A stretch of 55,176 nucleotides of DNA from Sergeia podlipaevii (taxonomy: Eukaryota; Euglenozoa; Kinetoplastea; Trypanosomatida; Trypanosomatidae), in assembly GCA_030849805.1 (NCBI GenBank), contig JASANZ010002151.1, positions 1 to 55,176 on the forward strand. The letters run 5' to 3'. The notes beneath the pieces are model-generated. The model searched no databases. It had not been told where the DNA came from and worked only from the letters and a program-made list of their open reading frames with translations. Of the stretch, positions 20,430-31,602 are shown piece by piece. Position numbers and translations under genes: made by a program. The number at the start of each line of letters is the position of its first letter. Positions within the stretch are counted from its first letter, which is position 1.

Positions 20430-21342
20430 TTGATGAAGAAACCATGGAAACTCACGATATACTACTAATGGTGCCTATTCCACGCACATGCAAAAGTAAA
20501 TATTTTTTTAAAAAGAAAGTAAAGGATCGGTCTCTCAACTAAAAAAGAATGCGGTAATCAATTCAGTTTCTGGTTTATATTCTCCGTGGCGCGTTGCTGG
20601 TACCCCATTTCTTTTTATCTTCTTCTTCATCTTTTCGTTTTTCTTTGTGTGCGTTCTTTTCTCCTCTTATTGAAAAGCGGATACTGTTCGTTATAGTCCA
20701 CCAATTCGGTTGCTTGTACAATACTTTTTTGTTGTTGCTTTTTCTTAAACACGCGCGCAATTCTTCATTTTATAGGAGGACAGAGTAGCATAGAAGATCA
20801 CATAAAATAGGGAATACTGTTAGAAGTGCGAATAGATACAAAGGATAAGAAAAAAAAAAGAAGAACAAAGCAGTATTGAGGAAAGCGCATTTCTTTACTT
20901 TTCCTCTGGTATTGGGTGCTGTTCTGAAATTACTGATAGGAAGACAAGTAGCACTGAAATTACTGTGGACGTAGTTATATAGTCAACTATTGCCCTATAT
21001 ATACTTTTTGCAGTAGGGGGATTTTTTTTTTCTGCTCCGCATTATTGTTAGTTTTGTTATTTTTTTCTACGGTAAGGCCAGTTTCTTTATCTTTCACTTT
21101 CACTTTTTTTTTTTTTCAGATATATTTTTCAATCCCGTGTAGCATTGTGTGCTCACTGCCTTTTTTTTTTGCTTTTTTAAAGAAAACTGTACTGCCCTCT
21201 ATTTTCTCTTTTTCTGTTGGCTCTGATCCGCTCCACAAGTTTTTTTTTGTTAAAACTCTTTTTGTTTTTTTTCGCAGATTTTTTTTTTTTTTTTTGCGTA
21301 CTGCTGCATCAGCAACGAAATAAGGGAGAGGAGGAACAGAAC
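20430..21342 (+). other. Intergenic, T-rich
   Basis: No gene seen. It contains a T7A5 junction at 20503-20514 and very long T runs from 21240 to 21297. Confidence 0.55.
21240..21312 (+). promoter_or_regulatory. Predicted spliced-leader acceptor
   Basis: Two long T tracts (the second about 17 T) are followed by the AG of GCATCAG at 21311-21312, 31 bases before the ATG at 21343. Confidence 0.5.
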
Positions 21343-24267
21343 ATGGACATTCAGACGCTTTTGACGAGACAGATGGAGCTGCACAGTTCTGTTCGGCGAC
21401 CGCCTAAAACCGCTGAGGAGCTCGTTCAACTTCGCGACATCATGCGAGAGTACTACCGCTTTCTTTGTCAGCTGCAGAAGCTATCAGACCATCTGAGTGT
21501 GGAGAAGATTACCATTTTCCAGTGCTTTATGCACATTAGCGTTGGTGGCGTCGTGAACTTTGACAAGCAGCATCAGGACGGCGAAGTACCCATGCACCAG
21601 GCCAAGGTGCTTGCTCGCACAGACGCGATTCAGCTTGAGGGCACACTGCGGCGTGTGCTACCTCACGAGGAGCTGATGGTGTACGTTGGCATGTGCAAGG
21701 ACCTGCGCACGATGATCCGGGTGAAGGTAGAGGACGGAAATGACCTCATCACTGCCGAGAAAAGCATTCGCGAGGGGGTGGAGTATGTGAACTTCATTGA
21801 CGCACACTCCCACGGCAGTAGCGAGAAGATGTTTGCTTTCTACATGGTCGAGGATGAAGCCTCACTGGGCGTACTGCTAGAGGAATCCGGCGACCCTGTG
21901 TTTTCCGGCACAAGCACAATGTTGAGTCTCTCTAACACGAATCGGTCTCTTGGCGGCACATTTGCGGGTATCGGCGGGGGCATTAATAATAGCAACGCAA
22001 GCAGCAGCGGCAGTGGGAGCGGCATGAGAGGGGTGGTGCCGCTGCCGAGCCCACTGAGTACGCTGCAGTCCAAACTCTTGGAGCAGTGTACCATTGCTGC
22101 AGCACCGAAGGCCAAGGCTAATGAGCGACTTCAGGCAGCCAACACTATTCTTGACTGGGTGACGGTGATGCCTTTTGAGTCCTTTGCACCGCCAGACGAG
22201 CCTGCCATCATTTCTGTGATTGCTGCGCCTGTGGCTACCCTTGCCGCGGAGAAACGCTCTGCGCTGTGCCGCCTTGGCTGCGATATTATTGCCGTTGCGG
22301 TGGGACGAGCCTCTTCCGAGCCCTTTATGTTGGAAGACGTAGAACACCCCACTAGTAGCCCAGGCAGTCTTGGAGTTGCCTTGTCCTTGTGGGCTACGAC
22401 GCTGGCAAAGGGAATCTTTGTGACTGTGTATGCTATCAACACTGCTACAGATCGTGCACTGCGTGAGTTGGTAATTGAAAGTCATGGGCACTATGCAGTA
22501 GTAAAGGCTTTGCTGAATGCCCTCGATAATGGCACCCAAACGGAACTGCGGCGCAAGTGCTTGGGCTACCTCGCTCTTAGCGTGACCGCCGCTAATGATT
22601 ATAAACCAGAGGTAACGAAGGCCTTTTCGCAGCTGCTAGTGCCAATAGCGTGCAAGTACGTGGGAGTGGGAGATTCGCCCAGTCGTAAGATGGCCCGTGC
22701 ACTCTGTACCGTGCTGCGCCGAATTGCAAAGGTGGAGGTTGCGTTGGGCGATGAGCGCACCGAGAAGTTGGTCGTGCAGGAGGCGAACAAGGTCGCTCAA
22801 GCTGCGGAAGGCGGCGTGCGAGAACTGGAGCGGCTCTTGTTCGGCAGCAACAACTTTATGGCGTCGATGCGCTCTACCTTCTCGGGAACTGCGCCACGTG
22901 GTGGCCTTGGGTCCCCCACGCAAGCAGTCTCTACGTTTGGACTTCAGCAGGGGTCTGAGCACCCGCACTGCGTTTTTATGGGCTCCCCTTTCATGAAGCA
23001 GCGTGTCAACAACCAAAGCGGCAGTGGAAACTGGCGTGGCTCGCCCAACTCAAGTTCTTTCGCTGGGAGTGGTGCATCGATGCCAAGCGCCAGCAGTGCG
23101 CAACGATCTGCGTCTACCACCACCACCACCACTGTCGTTTCTGCTTCTGAGGGACTTGCTGGAGGCCCTCCATCGCTCTCGCGACGCCCTGCAAGTTCAG
23201 TTTCTTTTTCCAAGGCGAGGTGTGCGGTTGCACTCCAGAGCGAGTTCTCTAGTGTACCTTCAGAGGAATGTATCACCCTCTCAGCCAACACAAAACCTAC
23301 AGCACGCACCGATGCCTTCAGTGCAAGAACCCCAACATTATCAAAGGAGGGCAGTAGCAGTAGTAGTAGTAGCAGCAGTGGCGACTCTGCGAGAAATCAC
23401 CAGCGGTTTTTGGGGAGTTCAGAGAAGGAGCAGAGCATGGACCGTATTGCGCTACCGCAGAAGCGCAGTGCACAATGCTCACCGGAGTGCCCACGCCGTG
23501 GCAGTCACGGTACTGGTGGTGGTGGTGGTAGCAATAGTGGACGGGCGAGAGCGAGCTCGGAAACACATACTCTTTCTCCCAGTGACACCGCTCATTTCAC
23601 CGCGAGTCCCGTAGTGGCTGCAGAAAAATACCGCGGCGATGATACAGTGATGAGGCAGGGAACGGAAGAGCCATCCAGCTCTAGTGAAGGACTACAGCAG
23701 CAACATGTATACGACACTGCAACAACGCTTGCTGCGCACGAAGATATGGAAAGCGGGAGCACCTCTTATGCCTCTCATCGGAGTCTGCCAGTACTGCAAC
23801 GTAGCCACGCCGAGGACTTAGCGATTGGCGTTGCGGCTGAGCGCGCTGGTCGCACTCTCGGTAGTAACACTCCTGTCTCTTTGCGACAACAAAGCCACCA
23901 GCAGCAGCAGAAACCACACGGTAGTGGGCTAGAAGAAGAGTGGCGTAGCACCTCCTCTGGAGGTGTAGTTGAACTCCCCGCTATTACTCCACTGGAGAGC
24001 CGCTCACCTACCAGTGCGTGGGGAGAGCATCTTCGCCAGAGTGTGAACAGCTCTACTACGAATGTGGAGAACTACTCTGGTGATCTCTCAGCGTCGAAAC
24101 GCCTGCTGCCACTCTCGCTACGGTCTTCATATGGAAACATGGTTTCAAGCCGAGGGAGTGCTGGTGTACATGGGAGCAGCAACAGCTCACAGCGCAGTCC
24201 ACGTACAGCACCACGACTCAGTCAGTCTCTGCTCAAGAAGATTGAGAAATCAAAGGGGAGTAGCTAA
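21343..24267 (+). CDS. Hypothetical 974-aa protein, helical N-terminus and Ser-rich tail
   Basis: The start is the ATG at 21343 (MDIQTLLTRQMELHSS). The frame runs on upstream, but that part is poly-Phe from T tracts. Residues 1-210 are well ordered (TAEELVQLRDIMREYYRFLC, then alternating strands with charged loops). Residues about 285-510 are Ala/Leu-rich helices that could be armadillo/HEAT-like repeats (KRSALCRLGCDIIAVAVGRA; ELRRKCLGYLALSVTAAND). From about 520 to the end the protein is Ser/Gly/Thr/Gln-rich, with homopolymers such as a run of Ser near 670, and is probably disordered. No catalytic motif is seen. A scaffold role is likely but unproven. Confidence 0.65.
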   Translation: MDIQTLLTRQMELHSSVRRPPKTAEELVQLRDIMREYYRFLCQLQKLSDHLSVEKITIFQCFMHISVGGVVNFDKQHQDGEVPMHQAKVLARTDAIQLEGTLRRVLPHEELMVYVGMCKDLRTMIRVKVEDGNDLITAEKSIREGVEYVNFIDAHSHGSSEKMFAFYMVEDEASLGVLLEESGDPVFSGTSTMLSLSNTNRSLGGTFAGIGGGINNSNASSSGSGSGMRGVVPLPSPLSTLQSKLLEQCTIAAAPKAKANERLQAANTILDWVTVMPFESFAPPDEPAIISVIAAPVATLAAEKRSALCRLGCDIIAVAVGRASSEPFMLEDVEHPTSSPGSLGVALSLWATTLAKGIFVTVYAINTATDRALRELVIESHGHYAVVKALLNALDNGTQTELRRKCLGYLALSVTAANDYKPEVTKAFSQLLVPIACKYVGVGDSPSRKMARALCTVLRRIAKVEVALGDERTEKLVVQEANKVAQAAEGGVRELERLLFGSNNFMASMRSTFSGTAPRGGLGSPTQAVSTFGLQQGSEHPHCVFMGSPFMKQRVNNQSGSGNWRGSPNSSSFAGSGASMPSASSAQRSASTTTTTTVVSASEGLAGGPPSLSRRPASSVSFSKARCAVALQSEFSSVPSEECITLSANTKPTARTDAFSARTPTLSKEGSSSSSSSSSGDSARNHQRFLGSSEKEQSMDRIALPQKRSAQCSPECPRRGSHGTGGGGGSNSGRARASSETHTLSPSDTAHFTASPVVAAEKYRGDDTVMRQGTEEPSSSSEGLQQQHVYDTATTLAAHEDMESGSTSYASHRSLPVLQRSHAEDLAIGVAAERAGRTLGSNTPVSLRQQSHQQQQKPHGSGLEEEWRSTSSGGVVELPAITPLESRSPTSAWGEHLRQSVNSSTTNVENYSGDLSASKRLLPLSLRSSYGNMVSSRGSAGVHGSSNSSQRSPRTAPRLSQSLLKKIEKSKGSS

Positions 24268-25060
24268 TAGGATTTGGAAATTGGACTAACTGATGTATAC
24301 ATCGCGTGTATCGTGTGCTTGAATAAATAAATAAATATTTATTTATTTATATATATATAAATGGATTGCACACTTCTCTTTGTCATGTTTGTTCAAACAC
24401 ACTCACACACAACTTGTGGTGTGCACAAATATACTTCTTCTTTTTTTCTTCTTTTTTTTTTCCTCCTGCCCCCCCCCTTACATTATATACATTACATATA
24501 TATATATATATAAAGGCAAAAAAAGAAAATAAATGTAAAGGAGGAATACATTGCAGGAAAAAAATTGAGGAGCAGTATGAAGGAAATAGACTGAGATTAT
24601 ATATCATAGAACGAGGACGAGAAACCAAGTCATCCAACTCTCCTTGAAAAAGTAGAGGTGAGTTAGATGATTATTCTTTGTCACATCTGTTGCTTATTTT
24701 TTTTTTCGAAATAAAGGATATGAATACCATTACAGCAGCTGCATGATATGCGTGTCAGTAGGAGCGAAAAAGAAAAGAAAACAAAACATTTATTTTGGTG
24801 GCTGCATATGCATGTCTTTTTTTCTTTTCTCTATTGAACTACTACCAACATCAGCGGGCAGTGCGTAAGAGGATTTCTTTTCACTCTAACTTTTCCTTAT
24901 TCTTCTCTTTCTCCCTTTTTTTTTCTTTCTATGCCTGGCAGCAGCGCCTATCGAACACATTGAAGATAGACAAGAGGAGCGTGAGACTCCCCTTTACTTT
25001 TTTCTTTTTCTAAATAGATCATTTTTTATCACTCTTGATAACGTTAGATAAGCACGGCAA
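24268..25060 (+). other. Intergenic with splice signals
   Basis: No gene seen. A TTTA-type microsatellite lies near 24322-24360 and a TA run at 24497-24512. A strong pyrimidine tract (24888-24930) is followed by AGs at 24940-24944. Confidence 0.6.
24885..24944 (+). promoter_or_regulatory. Predicted spliced-leader acceptor of the RFC gene
   Basis: A polypyrimidine tract of about 45 bases precedes GGCAGCAG. It lies 117 bases upstream of the ATG at 25061. Confidence 0.5.
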
Positions 25061-26116
25061 ATGTCCAGTGAGCCTCTCATCAAGAAAGCTAAGAAGGAGG
25101 AGAACGCACAAAAAGTAGCAACAGTTCCATGGGTGGAGAAGTACCGTCCACACACCCTGGCAGAGATGCAGTCCCAGGACGACGCTGTAAATGCGCTCCG
25201 TGCGTGCTTGAGGGAGGGGGCCAACATGCCACACTTTCTCTTTCACGGGCCTCCTGGTACTGGCAAGACGACCGCTATTCTCGCTGTCGCTCATGAACTT
25301 TTTGGCCCTGATTACGTTAAATCACGTGTGCGCGAACTTAACGCCTCGGATGACCGTGGCATTAGTGTTGTACGTGAGAAGATCAAGGTTTTTGCACAAG
25401 GTGCAGTCGGCAACGTGCCGCGCGGTACTGTGCAGTCAGACGGCGTGGCGTATCCGGTTCCTCCTTTCAAGCTGATTATTCTTGATGAGGCGGATGCGCT
25501 GCTGCCTGATGCGCAAGCCGCGCTACGCCGCATGATGGAGGACTTTAGTGACGTCACACGCTTCTGTATTTTGTGTAACTACGTCAGTCGCATCATCGAC
25601 CCTATTGCTAGTCGCTGTGCCAAATACCGCTTCAAGTCACTCGTGAAGGAGGCCCTCTTTGGTCGCATTCGTGTCGTGGCTGCAGCGGAGGGCATCTTAC
25701 TCTCAGATACGTCTCTCGTCTCCCTGGACCGCGCTAGCAGGGGTGATCTTCGTTTGGCGATTATGCATCTACAGTCAGCACATCGCGCGAGTGGCAGCGA
25801 TCTCACCAACGAGGACTTCGTTGGTGTCTCGGGCACCGTGCCTGCGCCTCTCTTTCAATCTTACACTGCTGCCCTGCAGTCGCGATCGCTGCAGCAGGTG
25901 ATTGAGATCACGCGGCAGCTTGTTGCGCAAGGCTTTGCTGCCGCACAAGTGGTAGCGCAGCTGCAGTCTTACTTGGTGTCGCGTGATTGCCCGTTGAACT
26001 CGGTGCAACGTAGTAGCGCCATCTTGAAACTGTGCCAGACAGAACGCCAATTGAGTGATGGTGGCGACGACTACTTGCAGCTGCTTGATCTTGGTGGTGC
26101 AATGTGTGCGGCGTGA
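25061..26116 (+). CDS. RFC4: Replication factor C small subunit (human RFC4 / yeast Rfc2 type)
   Basis: A 351-residue AAA+ clamp-loader subunit of full family length. It shows the VEKYRP N-terminal box (residues 26-31), Walker A GPPGTGKT (about 63-70), NASDDRGISVVREKIK (box IV region), Walker B ILDEAD (about 140-145) and the SRC arginine-finger motif in ASRCAKYRF (about 183). The ISVVREKIKVFAQ stretch and RFCILCNYVSRIIDP fit the human RFC4 subfamily better than RFC2, 3 or 5. The RFC complex loads PCNA onto primer-template DNA in the nucleus. Numbering differs between yeast and human, so the symbol is given by human equivalence. Confidence 0.9.
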   Translation: MSSEPLIKKAKKEENAQKVATVPWVEKYRPHTLAEMQSQDDAVNALRACLREGANMPHFLFHGPPGTGKTTAILAVAHELFGPDYVKSRVRELNASDDRGISVVREKIKVFAQGAVGNVPRGTVQSDGVAYPVPPFKLIILDEADALLPDAQAALRRMMEDFSDVTRFCILCNYVSRIIDPIASRCAKYRFKSLVKEALFGRIRVVAAAEGILLSDTSLVSLDRASRGDLRLAIMHLQSAHRASGSDLTNEDFVGVSGTVPAPLFQSYTAALQSRSLQQVIEITRQLVAQGFAAAQVVAQLQSYLVSRDCPLNSVQRSSAILKLCQTERQLSDGGDDYLQLLDLGGAMCAA

Positions 26117-26896
26117 AAACGGGGGTGTTGGTGGCGTGAAATAGAAAACATTACCAGGATATAGATTTTTTTGGGGAGGGAAGAAGTTTATCCTCATTAC
26201 TTCTGTCTCGCTGTTGAGGATGAAGAGGCGGTGACATACGTGTGTGTATCTTTTCCGTAGGAGAAGAGGTGCTTTATGTGCGTTTCTTCTACTTTTCTTC
26301 ATCTACTCTCAGCCACGCGTGCACCCAGCATATAGAACAATGATAGTGTAGGAAAGTACAGGTTTTTTGAGTGATAAATCAGCTGCGGAGTCGACCGTTT
26401 TTTTTTTTTTTTTGGCTTGGATGACCAAGCGAACCAATGATTTTTTTTTTTTCTTGTTTCTTGTTCTCCTTAAGAAGGAACACTGGAAATAATAATAATT
26501 GCAACTTATCAGCTTAGAAAGTGTTTGTTTTGCAAAGAAATAGAAAGTAACGTCAATTCCTGCTCTTTTCTTTCCATGCTGAGAATTGGTGCTTAATTTA
26601 TCATTCACGTTTTCTTTTTTTTTTCTTTCTCTGATGTCTTTTTTTTTTTTTTCCTTTTTTCTTGTTGTTGCTATCGGAACCAAGTGAAGTGGGTGTAGCA
26701 ATAGCTGCAAACCCATACATCTAGATCTCTCTCTTTCCCTTTTTTGGTCGTGCGTAGTGCGTAAATATTTATAGATTGATAGGCACCGCTATTACTTTGT
26801 AGGTATCTCAGTGTTTTTTTTTCTGCTTCATTTTTTTTCGTGCTTAGTTCTTTCAGTGTACTTTTTTTTTTTCTTTTCATTCTTTCTTGTTGCACC
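26117..26896 (+). other. Intergenic, T-rich
   Basis: No gene seen. It contains several runs of more than 10 T and a pyrimidine-rich leader up to the ATG at 26897. Likely acceptors are TTAG and TTTCAG around 26845-26857. Confidence 0.55.
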
Positions 26897-29506
26897 ATGG
26901 ACGAATCTGCGTCTTCCGCAGAATCATATACCTGCCATGTGAAGGAATTTCCCGGTGGGGGCCGTTCCTGGCATCACAGCAATGCTGCACTGCGCACTGG
27001 AGAGAAGCAGATGTCGGCAAACGGTGACGGAGACGTACATGCACTCGCTGGCTCTACAGAGCAGCATAGTGATATTCCTATCGATGCCGAAGCAGCGGTG
27101 ACTGCGAAGCCTGTCGATGCTGTGATAGCTGAAATGATAGCTGGTAAGAAGCACGGAGAAGGCAGCTCTGCAGAGCATACCGGTGGTGCTCATGGCTCTA
27201 GAGAAGGCAACACCCCTGCGATGGCCTATCCAGTAGAAACCTCAGCGATGGCAGCGCAGGCATCACCAACGTTTCAGTCACATCAGCAGGCCCCCACCGG
27301 TTCCTCTCCTTCTCGCCCACGCCGCAGCGCTGAGGTTTCCGTCCTAGACATGCCCAAACCCAGCGACACAGTAGCCGCTTGCACGCCCAAAAAGGCTTGC
27401 CATCCTTCCTCCGATCCGAACAGCTCGCTGCCGACTCCGTCATCGGCATATAGAAGGCCAGATAATCAACCAACTTCTACGAAACTTGTAGCTGGCTCTA
27501 CCACTAGCAAAGGGACGCCTGCGCTGCCCACTGTTGCAGCTGCATCGACGCTTGCAACAAGTCCTGCTCCTTTGAAATCTGGCCACAGTAAAAGCGCTGT
27601 CAGTTCCCCAAAGAGAACGGATCAACGCACTCCTATAAAAAGAAGGCATCCCCAAGGCGCGGACTCAAAAGGCATAGCCGTTGTGATTTCACTCAACGAT
27701 GGCATTGCTGTCAACGAGTCTCACAGCTCCACCCCTGTGCCTGCACGCCGTCGCTCACAACAGAACGCTGCAGTGTCACCTGCCAGCGCGAGCACTAAGC
27801 ACGGAACATCCGGAGGTGGGGAGGTGGTCGGGGGCACCGGCAGCATAGCGGTCATCAGTCCCAACGCGGGAAGCCGTTCTCACAGACACTCCAGTATGGC
27901 AGATGACTGCAGTTTTATATCTTACAACCGCTCGTACGAGCTTTCCGTGACTGACCACAATGCAGCGCCGCCGGATGTGTCTGTGAACCGCTACATCCAG
28001 ACCGCCCGTCCGCCAGTGTGGAGTTCCAACTTCAAAGGCACAGACTCATCGCCGAAGGAGGAGCTCCCACGAATTCACACAACACGAAAAGGTAAGTACG
28101 ACGTTCTCATGACCGGTGAGTCACCAAGCGCCGCGCAAACGAAACAGCGGAAGCAACTACATCAGCACAGAAGCACAGCGGCTTCCTGCGGCATCAGCAC
28201 CAATGCAGGGGCAGCAGCTCAGAAGGCACGCAATGGGCGGGTGATGAGCTTTACTAGCGTGAATTCCAACACGCGCGCATCGGCCTCTGCGTACGAGTAC
28301 GCGGAGGAATTGTATCACACTCTCTCTCGCATAGATTTTAGTAAGGCGCTAAGTCAGGAGGAGAACGGCCTCATCGAAGGCACTGATTACAAACTCGCTG
28401 TAGAGGTGTTCAGAACGGTATCGCGCGGAAAGCAAGAGATTCACAGCGAGGACTTGCACGAGCTGCTGCTGCTCTTTACGCCCCCAGGCGTGGCACTACA
28501 TGAAGCCACAGACTTCATGATTGAGGAATGTGAGGGTCTAACTCGCCTTTCCTTCCCAGCTTTCTTGGTGTTTGGAAAGCGGATTCGCAATCGTGTGTTT
28601 GAGTACAGCACGGTCGCAGAGCTGCAGGATGATCAGCGCATCCTTGTGATGTACGCACGAGTGTTTCCAGGAGAGCCGTCTACAGAGCCTGAAGATGCGC
28701 GTATTTGCCTACTCAAAGCGTACCGTTTGCAACTCGAAGACCAGCTGCCAGACAAGTGCAGACCTTTGCGTGTGCATGAGCACATGTTTCTTGTCGATTT
28801 GCAGAACAAGCTTTACAGCGATGGCGCTATCCGAGCGAACGAGGTACCGCCAGACACGCTCGGTGATCTTTCCTCCAGCGCTGCGCACAAGGCCCAGCGG
28901 AAGCAACGACAGAAGCAGGATCAAATGCGGGGCTCGTACCCCAATGAGGAGGTGGATTGGGGATGGGCCGATCGAGAAGAGAGACGTTTGAGCACCACCA
29001 GCAGCGAGGAGAGGCGCTGCATTGAAGCATCCGCGGCGGCGGCGCGGGTCAAAGCGAGCGAGTATCCTGCACTAGCTAAATGCAATGAGAAGCAGCTAAA
29101 TCAACCGCAGCAGCATCAGCATCACCAGCAAGACGCGTTGCGAGGCGGTACAAGGACACTTAGCAAGACTGCCCAGGCAAATTCGACGGTGACAACGTCG
29201 ACAAAGGGAGAGCACGGCGGCACGCGCCGTGGCACGAGGGGTGATCACACTAGCGGCCGCGAGATGTTCCCTGGGAGTGTATCCATGAGTACTCGTATTA
29301 GCCGAGATTCCAAGAGCTTTTCAAAGGGGTCTGGCTCCCATAGCAGCAAATCTCCCCCCTTTGACACAACTCTTAGAGTCGGTGAGACAAATGACCGCAA
29401 GGTGATTGACCGCCCGGTGGAGGAAGAGTATCTGGAGCGTCGCAAGCATGATAATCAGCTTGTTCGTAAGCTACAGGCGACGTATGGAGCTGGTGCGGCT
29501 CAGTAG
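26897..29506 (+). CDS. Hypothetical protein with degenerate EF-hand-like region
   Basis: The start is the ATG at 26897 (MDESASSAESY), giving 869 residues; the upstream open frame is Phe-rich leader. Residues 1-460 are Ser/Thr/Pro/Ala-rich and probably disordered. Residues about 470-620 are ordered. YAEELYHTLSRIDF is followed by two helix-loop-helix units (EVFRTVSRGKQEIHSEDLHELL; EATDFMIEECEGLTRLSFPAF) that resemble EF-hands with most calcium ligands missing. A further folded part (LRVHEHMFLVDLQNKLYSDG) follows, and the last 200 residues are charged and low-complexity. Such proteins are common in the trypanosomatid cytoskeleton. I do not recognise an orthologue. Confidence 0.6.
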   Translation: MDESASSAESYTCHVKEFPGGGRSWHHSNAALRTGEKQMSANGDGDVHALAGSTEQHSDIPIDAEAAVTAKPVDAVIAEMIAGKKHGEGSSAEHTGGAHGSREGNTPAMAYPVETSAMAAQASPTFQSHQQAPTGSSPSRPRRSAEVSVLDMPKPSDTVAACTPKKACHPSSDPNSSLPTPSSAYRRPDNQPTSTKLVAGSTTSKGTPALPTVAAASTLATSPAPLKSGHSKSAVSSPKRTDQRTPIKRRHPQGADSKGIAVVISLNDGIAVNESHSSTPVPARRRSQQNAAVSPASASTKHGTSGGGEVVGGTGSIAVISPNAGSRSHRHSSMADDCSFISYNRSYELSVTDHNAAPPDVSVNRYIQTARPPVWSSNFKGTDSSPKEELPRIHTTRKGKYDVLMTGESPSAAQTKQRKQLHQHRSTAASCGISTNAGAAAQKARNGRVMSFTSVNSNTRASASAYEYAEELYHTLSRIDFSKALSQEENGLIEGTDYKLAVEVFRTVSRGKQEIHSEDLHELLLLFTPPGVALHEATDFMIEECEGLTRLSFPAFLVFGKRIRNRVFEYSTVAELQDDQRILVMYARVFPGEPSTEPEDARICLLKAYRLQLEDQLPDKCRPLRVHEHMFLVDLQNKLYSDGAIRANEVPPDTLGDLSSSAAHKAQRKQRQKQDQMRGSYPNEEVDWGWADREERRLSTTSSEERRCIEASAAAARVKASEYPALAKCNEKQLNQPQQHQHHQQDALRGGTRTLSKTAQANSTVTTSTKGEHGGTRRGTRGDHTSGREMFPGSVSMSTRISRDSKSFSKGSGSHSSKSPPFDTTLRVGETNDRKVIDRPVEEEYLERRKHDNQLVRKLQATYGAGAAQ

Positions 29507-30933
29507 ATGAGGGACACAAAGAGTTATTTTCTTTGTTCTTTCTAATTCTTTGTTCTTTTTTTTTTTTTCTAAAAATAGGCAGTTTTTTTTTTCTGTGATC
29601 AGTTTTTATGAACGTGTTTGTAGAAGATGAGAGAGGGTTGTGTGTGTGTATATAAATATATAAATATATTTGCAAGAAGAGCGGTATTTTCCCAATAATA
29701 ATGTTTGTTGTGTGGAGGTACATATATGTTGTCTAGTGGGCTGCGTTGTGTTATGCCCCTACACATTTTTGCTGTGTTATCTTTTTTTTTTCTCCCCTCT
29801 TCATTTTTTTGCCTTGTGCTTTAAAGCAGTTTAATTGCTCTCTCCTCCTCCTTTATGTTTGCGTATGCTTGCATTTTTTTTTTTTTGTGGAGGGGGGCGG
29901 GGGGGGGGGGAAGGGAGAGTGGTTAAGGTTCAAAACACGTGTTTGTGGTCTCTTCACACTTCCTCCCTTGTCTATTACCGCCACTGTTTCTTCTTATCCC
30001 TCTCTCTTTCCTAATGGGAGAGTGGAGAAGAGAAGGAGTGGGTGAATGAGTGAGAGAGAGAGAGAGAAAGACACGGCGAATAGTAGGGGGCAGCAGTTTC
30101 ATGAAGTTATTTATATAGATGTAGTTTATATACAGTTATATTTTACAGCAAAATCTACCCAAACAAGAAGCAGAATGAAAAAAAAAAGCAATCGTTTGTT
30201 TGACTGGTAATTGTTTCTTTGATATATTTATGGAATGCTTCCTCTTTCCCTCAATTTTTTTTTTATGCCTCACTGAGAAGCGCACGCATTTAAAATATAT
30301 GTTTTAGTTATTTAAATGATGTATTGCGTAGCGTATGTAGAAGAGGTGGTTGGAGGGTCGCTGAAATGCATTTAACGTGTATATTTAAATTTGAATATTT
30401 ACATATATATATATACTGTGTCAAAGGAACTTTGTATTTTAGTTTCATTTTTGTCGAGGAAACTCTATTGCCTCACCGCGCGTGGTGAGTGCTAAAATGT
30501 ATACAAATACCAAAATAACAACAATGAAAAGCAAACACGATACACATACTGATGTACGCGGTTGCTAGCCTACTTTTCACTTTCTGCTTCTTTACGCACA
30601 AGAAGCTCCTTGGGAGCTTAATGCGCACAAACGCTACATGAACTCTTATTTTCTTTTTGATGCGACTAGTTGCCAAATATTTTTTCCATTGCTTTTTTTA
30701 AAATTTGTTCCATTGAATGCACTGGATACTTGAATAGGAAACATATATAAAAGAAAAAGCATATACGCTACATACGTACACGTTCATTCGCGCGCAAGCA
30801 TCTTTTTCTTTTCGCTTGCTTGGTACTGATTTTTTTTAAAAAAAAAAATAGTAGCGTGCGCATCACGTTTGTGTTTCTATTTTTTTTTTTTTTTAGTGTA
30901 ATACCTTGCTTCAGAGAATCACGAAAAATCATA
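29507..30933 (+). other. Long intergenic region, no gene seen
   Basis: About 1.4 kb. It contains a G-rich run (29888-29925), a GA microsatellite near 30051-30066, TA repeats and a T8A11 junction at 30830-30848. No credible ORF or RNA gene was seen. Confidence 0.6.
30875..30896 (+). promoter_or_regulatory. Predicted spliced-leader acceptor
   Basis: An uninterrupted T tract of about 14 ends in TTTTAG (AG at 30895-30896), 38 bases before the ATG at 30934. Confidence 0.55.
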
Positions 30934-31602
30934 ATGTCTGACACTCCCAACAGTAGCGCTCCCACTGCCGCGGATGACGTTGTCTTCAACACTGATATTG
31001 ACATTGATGCGGAGCTTCAGGAACTGCAGCAGCAAGTGGGAAGCCTCAAGGAGGACCACCAGTTGCAGTCTCTCCAGGAGACTGTTGCCAAGGATGAAGG
31101 CACGCGTAAGGTGGCTGCTGCTGCCGCCGCTGGTGCCGTCCCGGGGGCTCCCAAGCCTGGTGTCTCCGTGTTTGTGGGCGGACTTGACCCACGTACGACG
31201 GAGGCTGACCTGCGCTTGCTTTTTGCTGCTTCTGGGGCTATCGTGCGTGTGACGATTCTTAAGGACCGCTACACAAGTCAGCCCAAGGGCACGGCATACA
31301 TAGAGTTTGAGAACGCCGATCAAGCGCAGGCTGCTCTCCTGAAGGACGGTCAGTCTCTTCACGGCAAGCCACTCAAGGTGGCTCCCAAGCGCGACAACGT
31401 GCCTGCTTTCCAGCGTGGCGGTGCTGCCGCTGTTGGACGCGGCGGGTTCTTTCCTCGTGGTCGTGGTGGCGCGCAGATGCAGCAGCAGATGGCTGCAATG
31501 GCGGTGATGGCGATGATGGGAGGTGGCGGAGGCTTCAATCCTTTCGGTGGAGCCCCACGTGGCCGTGGTCGAGGAAGGGGTGGGGGCCGTGGCGCTCACT
31601 AG
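30934..31602 (+). CDS. PABPN1-like nuclear poly(A)-binding RRM protein
   Basis: A 222-residue protein from the ATG at 30934 (MSDTPNSSAP); the frame upstream is leader. An acidic N-terminus leads into a coiled segment (DAELQELQQQVGSLKEDHQL), then an Ala-rich linker and one RRM. RNP2 is VFVGGL near residue 78 and RNP1-like KGTAYIEF lies near 118. The RRM is followed by KPLKVAPKRDNVPAF and an Arg/Gly-rich tail. The order coiled coil - RRM - RG-rich tail is that of PABPN1/Pab2, which binds poly(A) tails in the nucleus and stimulates polyadenylation. The RG tail is a likely arginine-methylation target. Confidence 0.75.
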   Translation: MSDTPNSSAPTAADDVVFNTDIDIDAELQELQQQVGSLKEDHQLQSLQETVAKDEGTRKVAAAAAAGAVPGAPKPGVSVFVGGLDPRTTEADLRLLFAASGAIVRVTILKDRYTSQPKGTAYIEFENADQAQAALLKDGQSLHGKPLKVAPKRDNVPAFQRGGAAAVGRGGFFPRGRGGAQMQQQMAAMAVMAMMGGGGGFNPFGGAPRGRGRGRGGGRGAH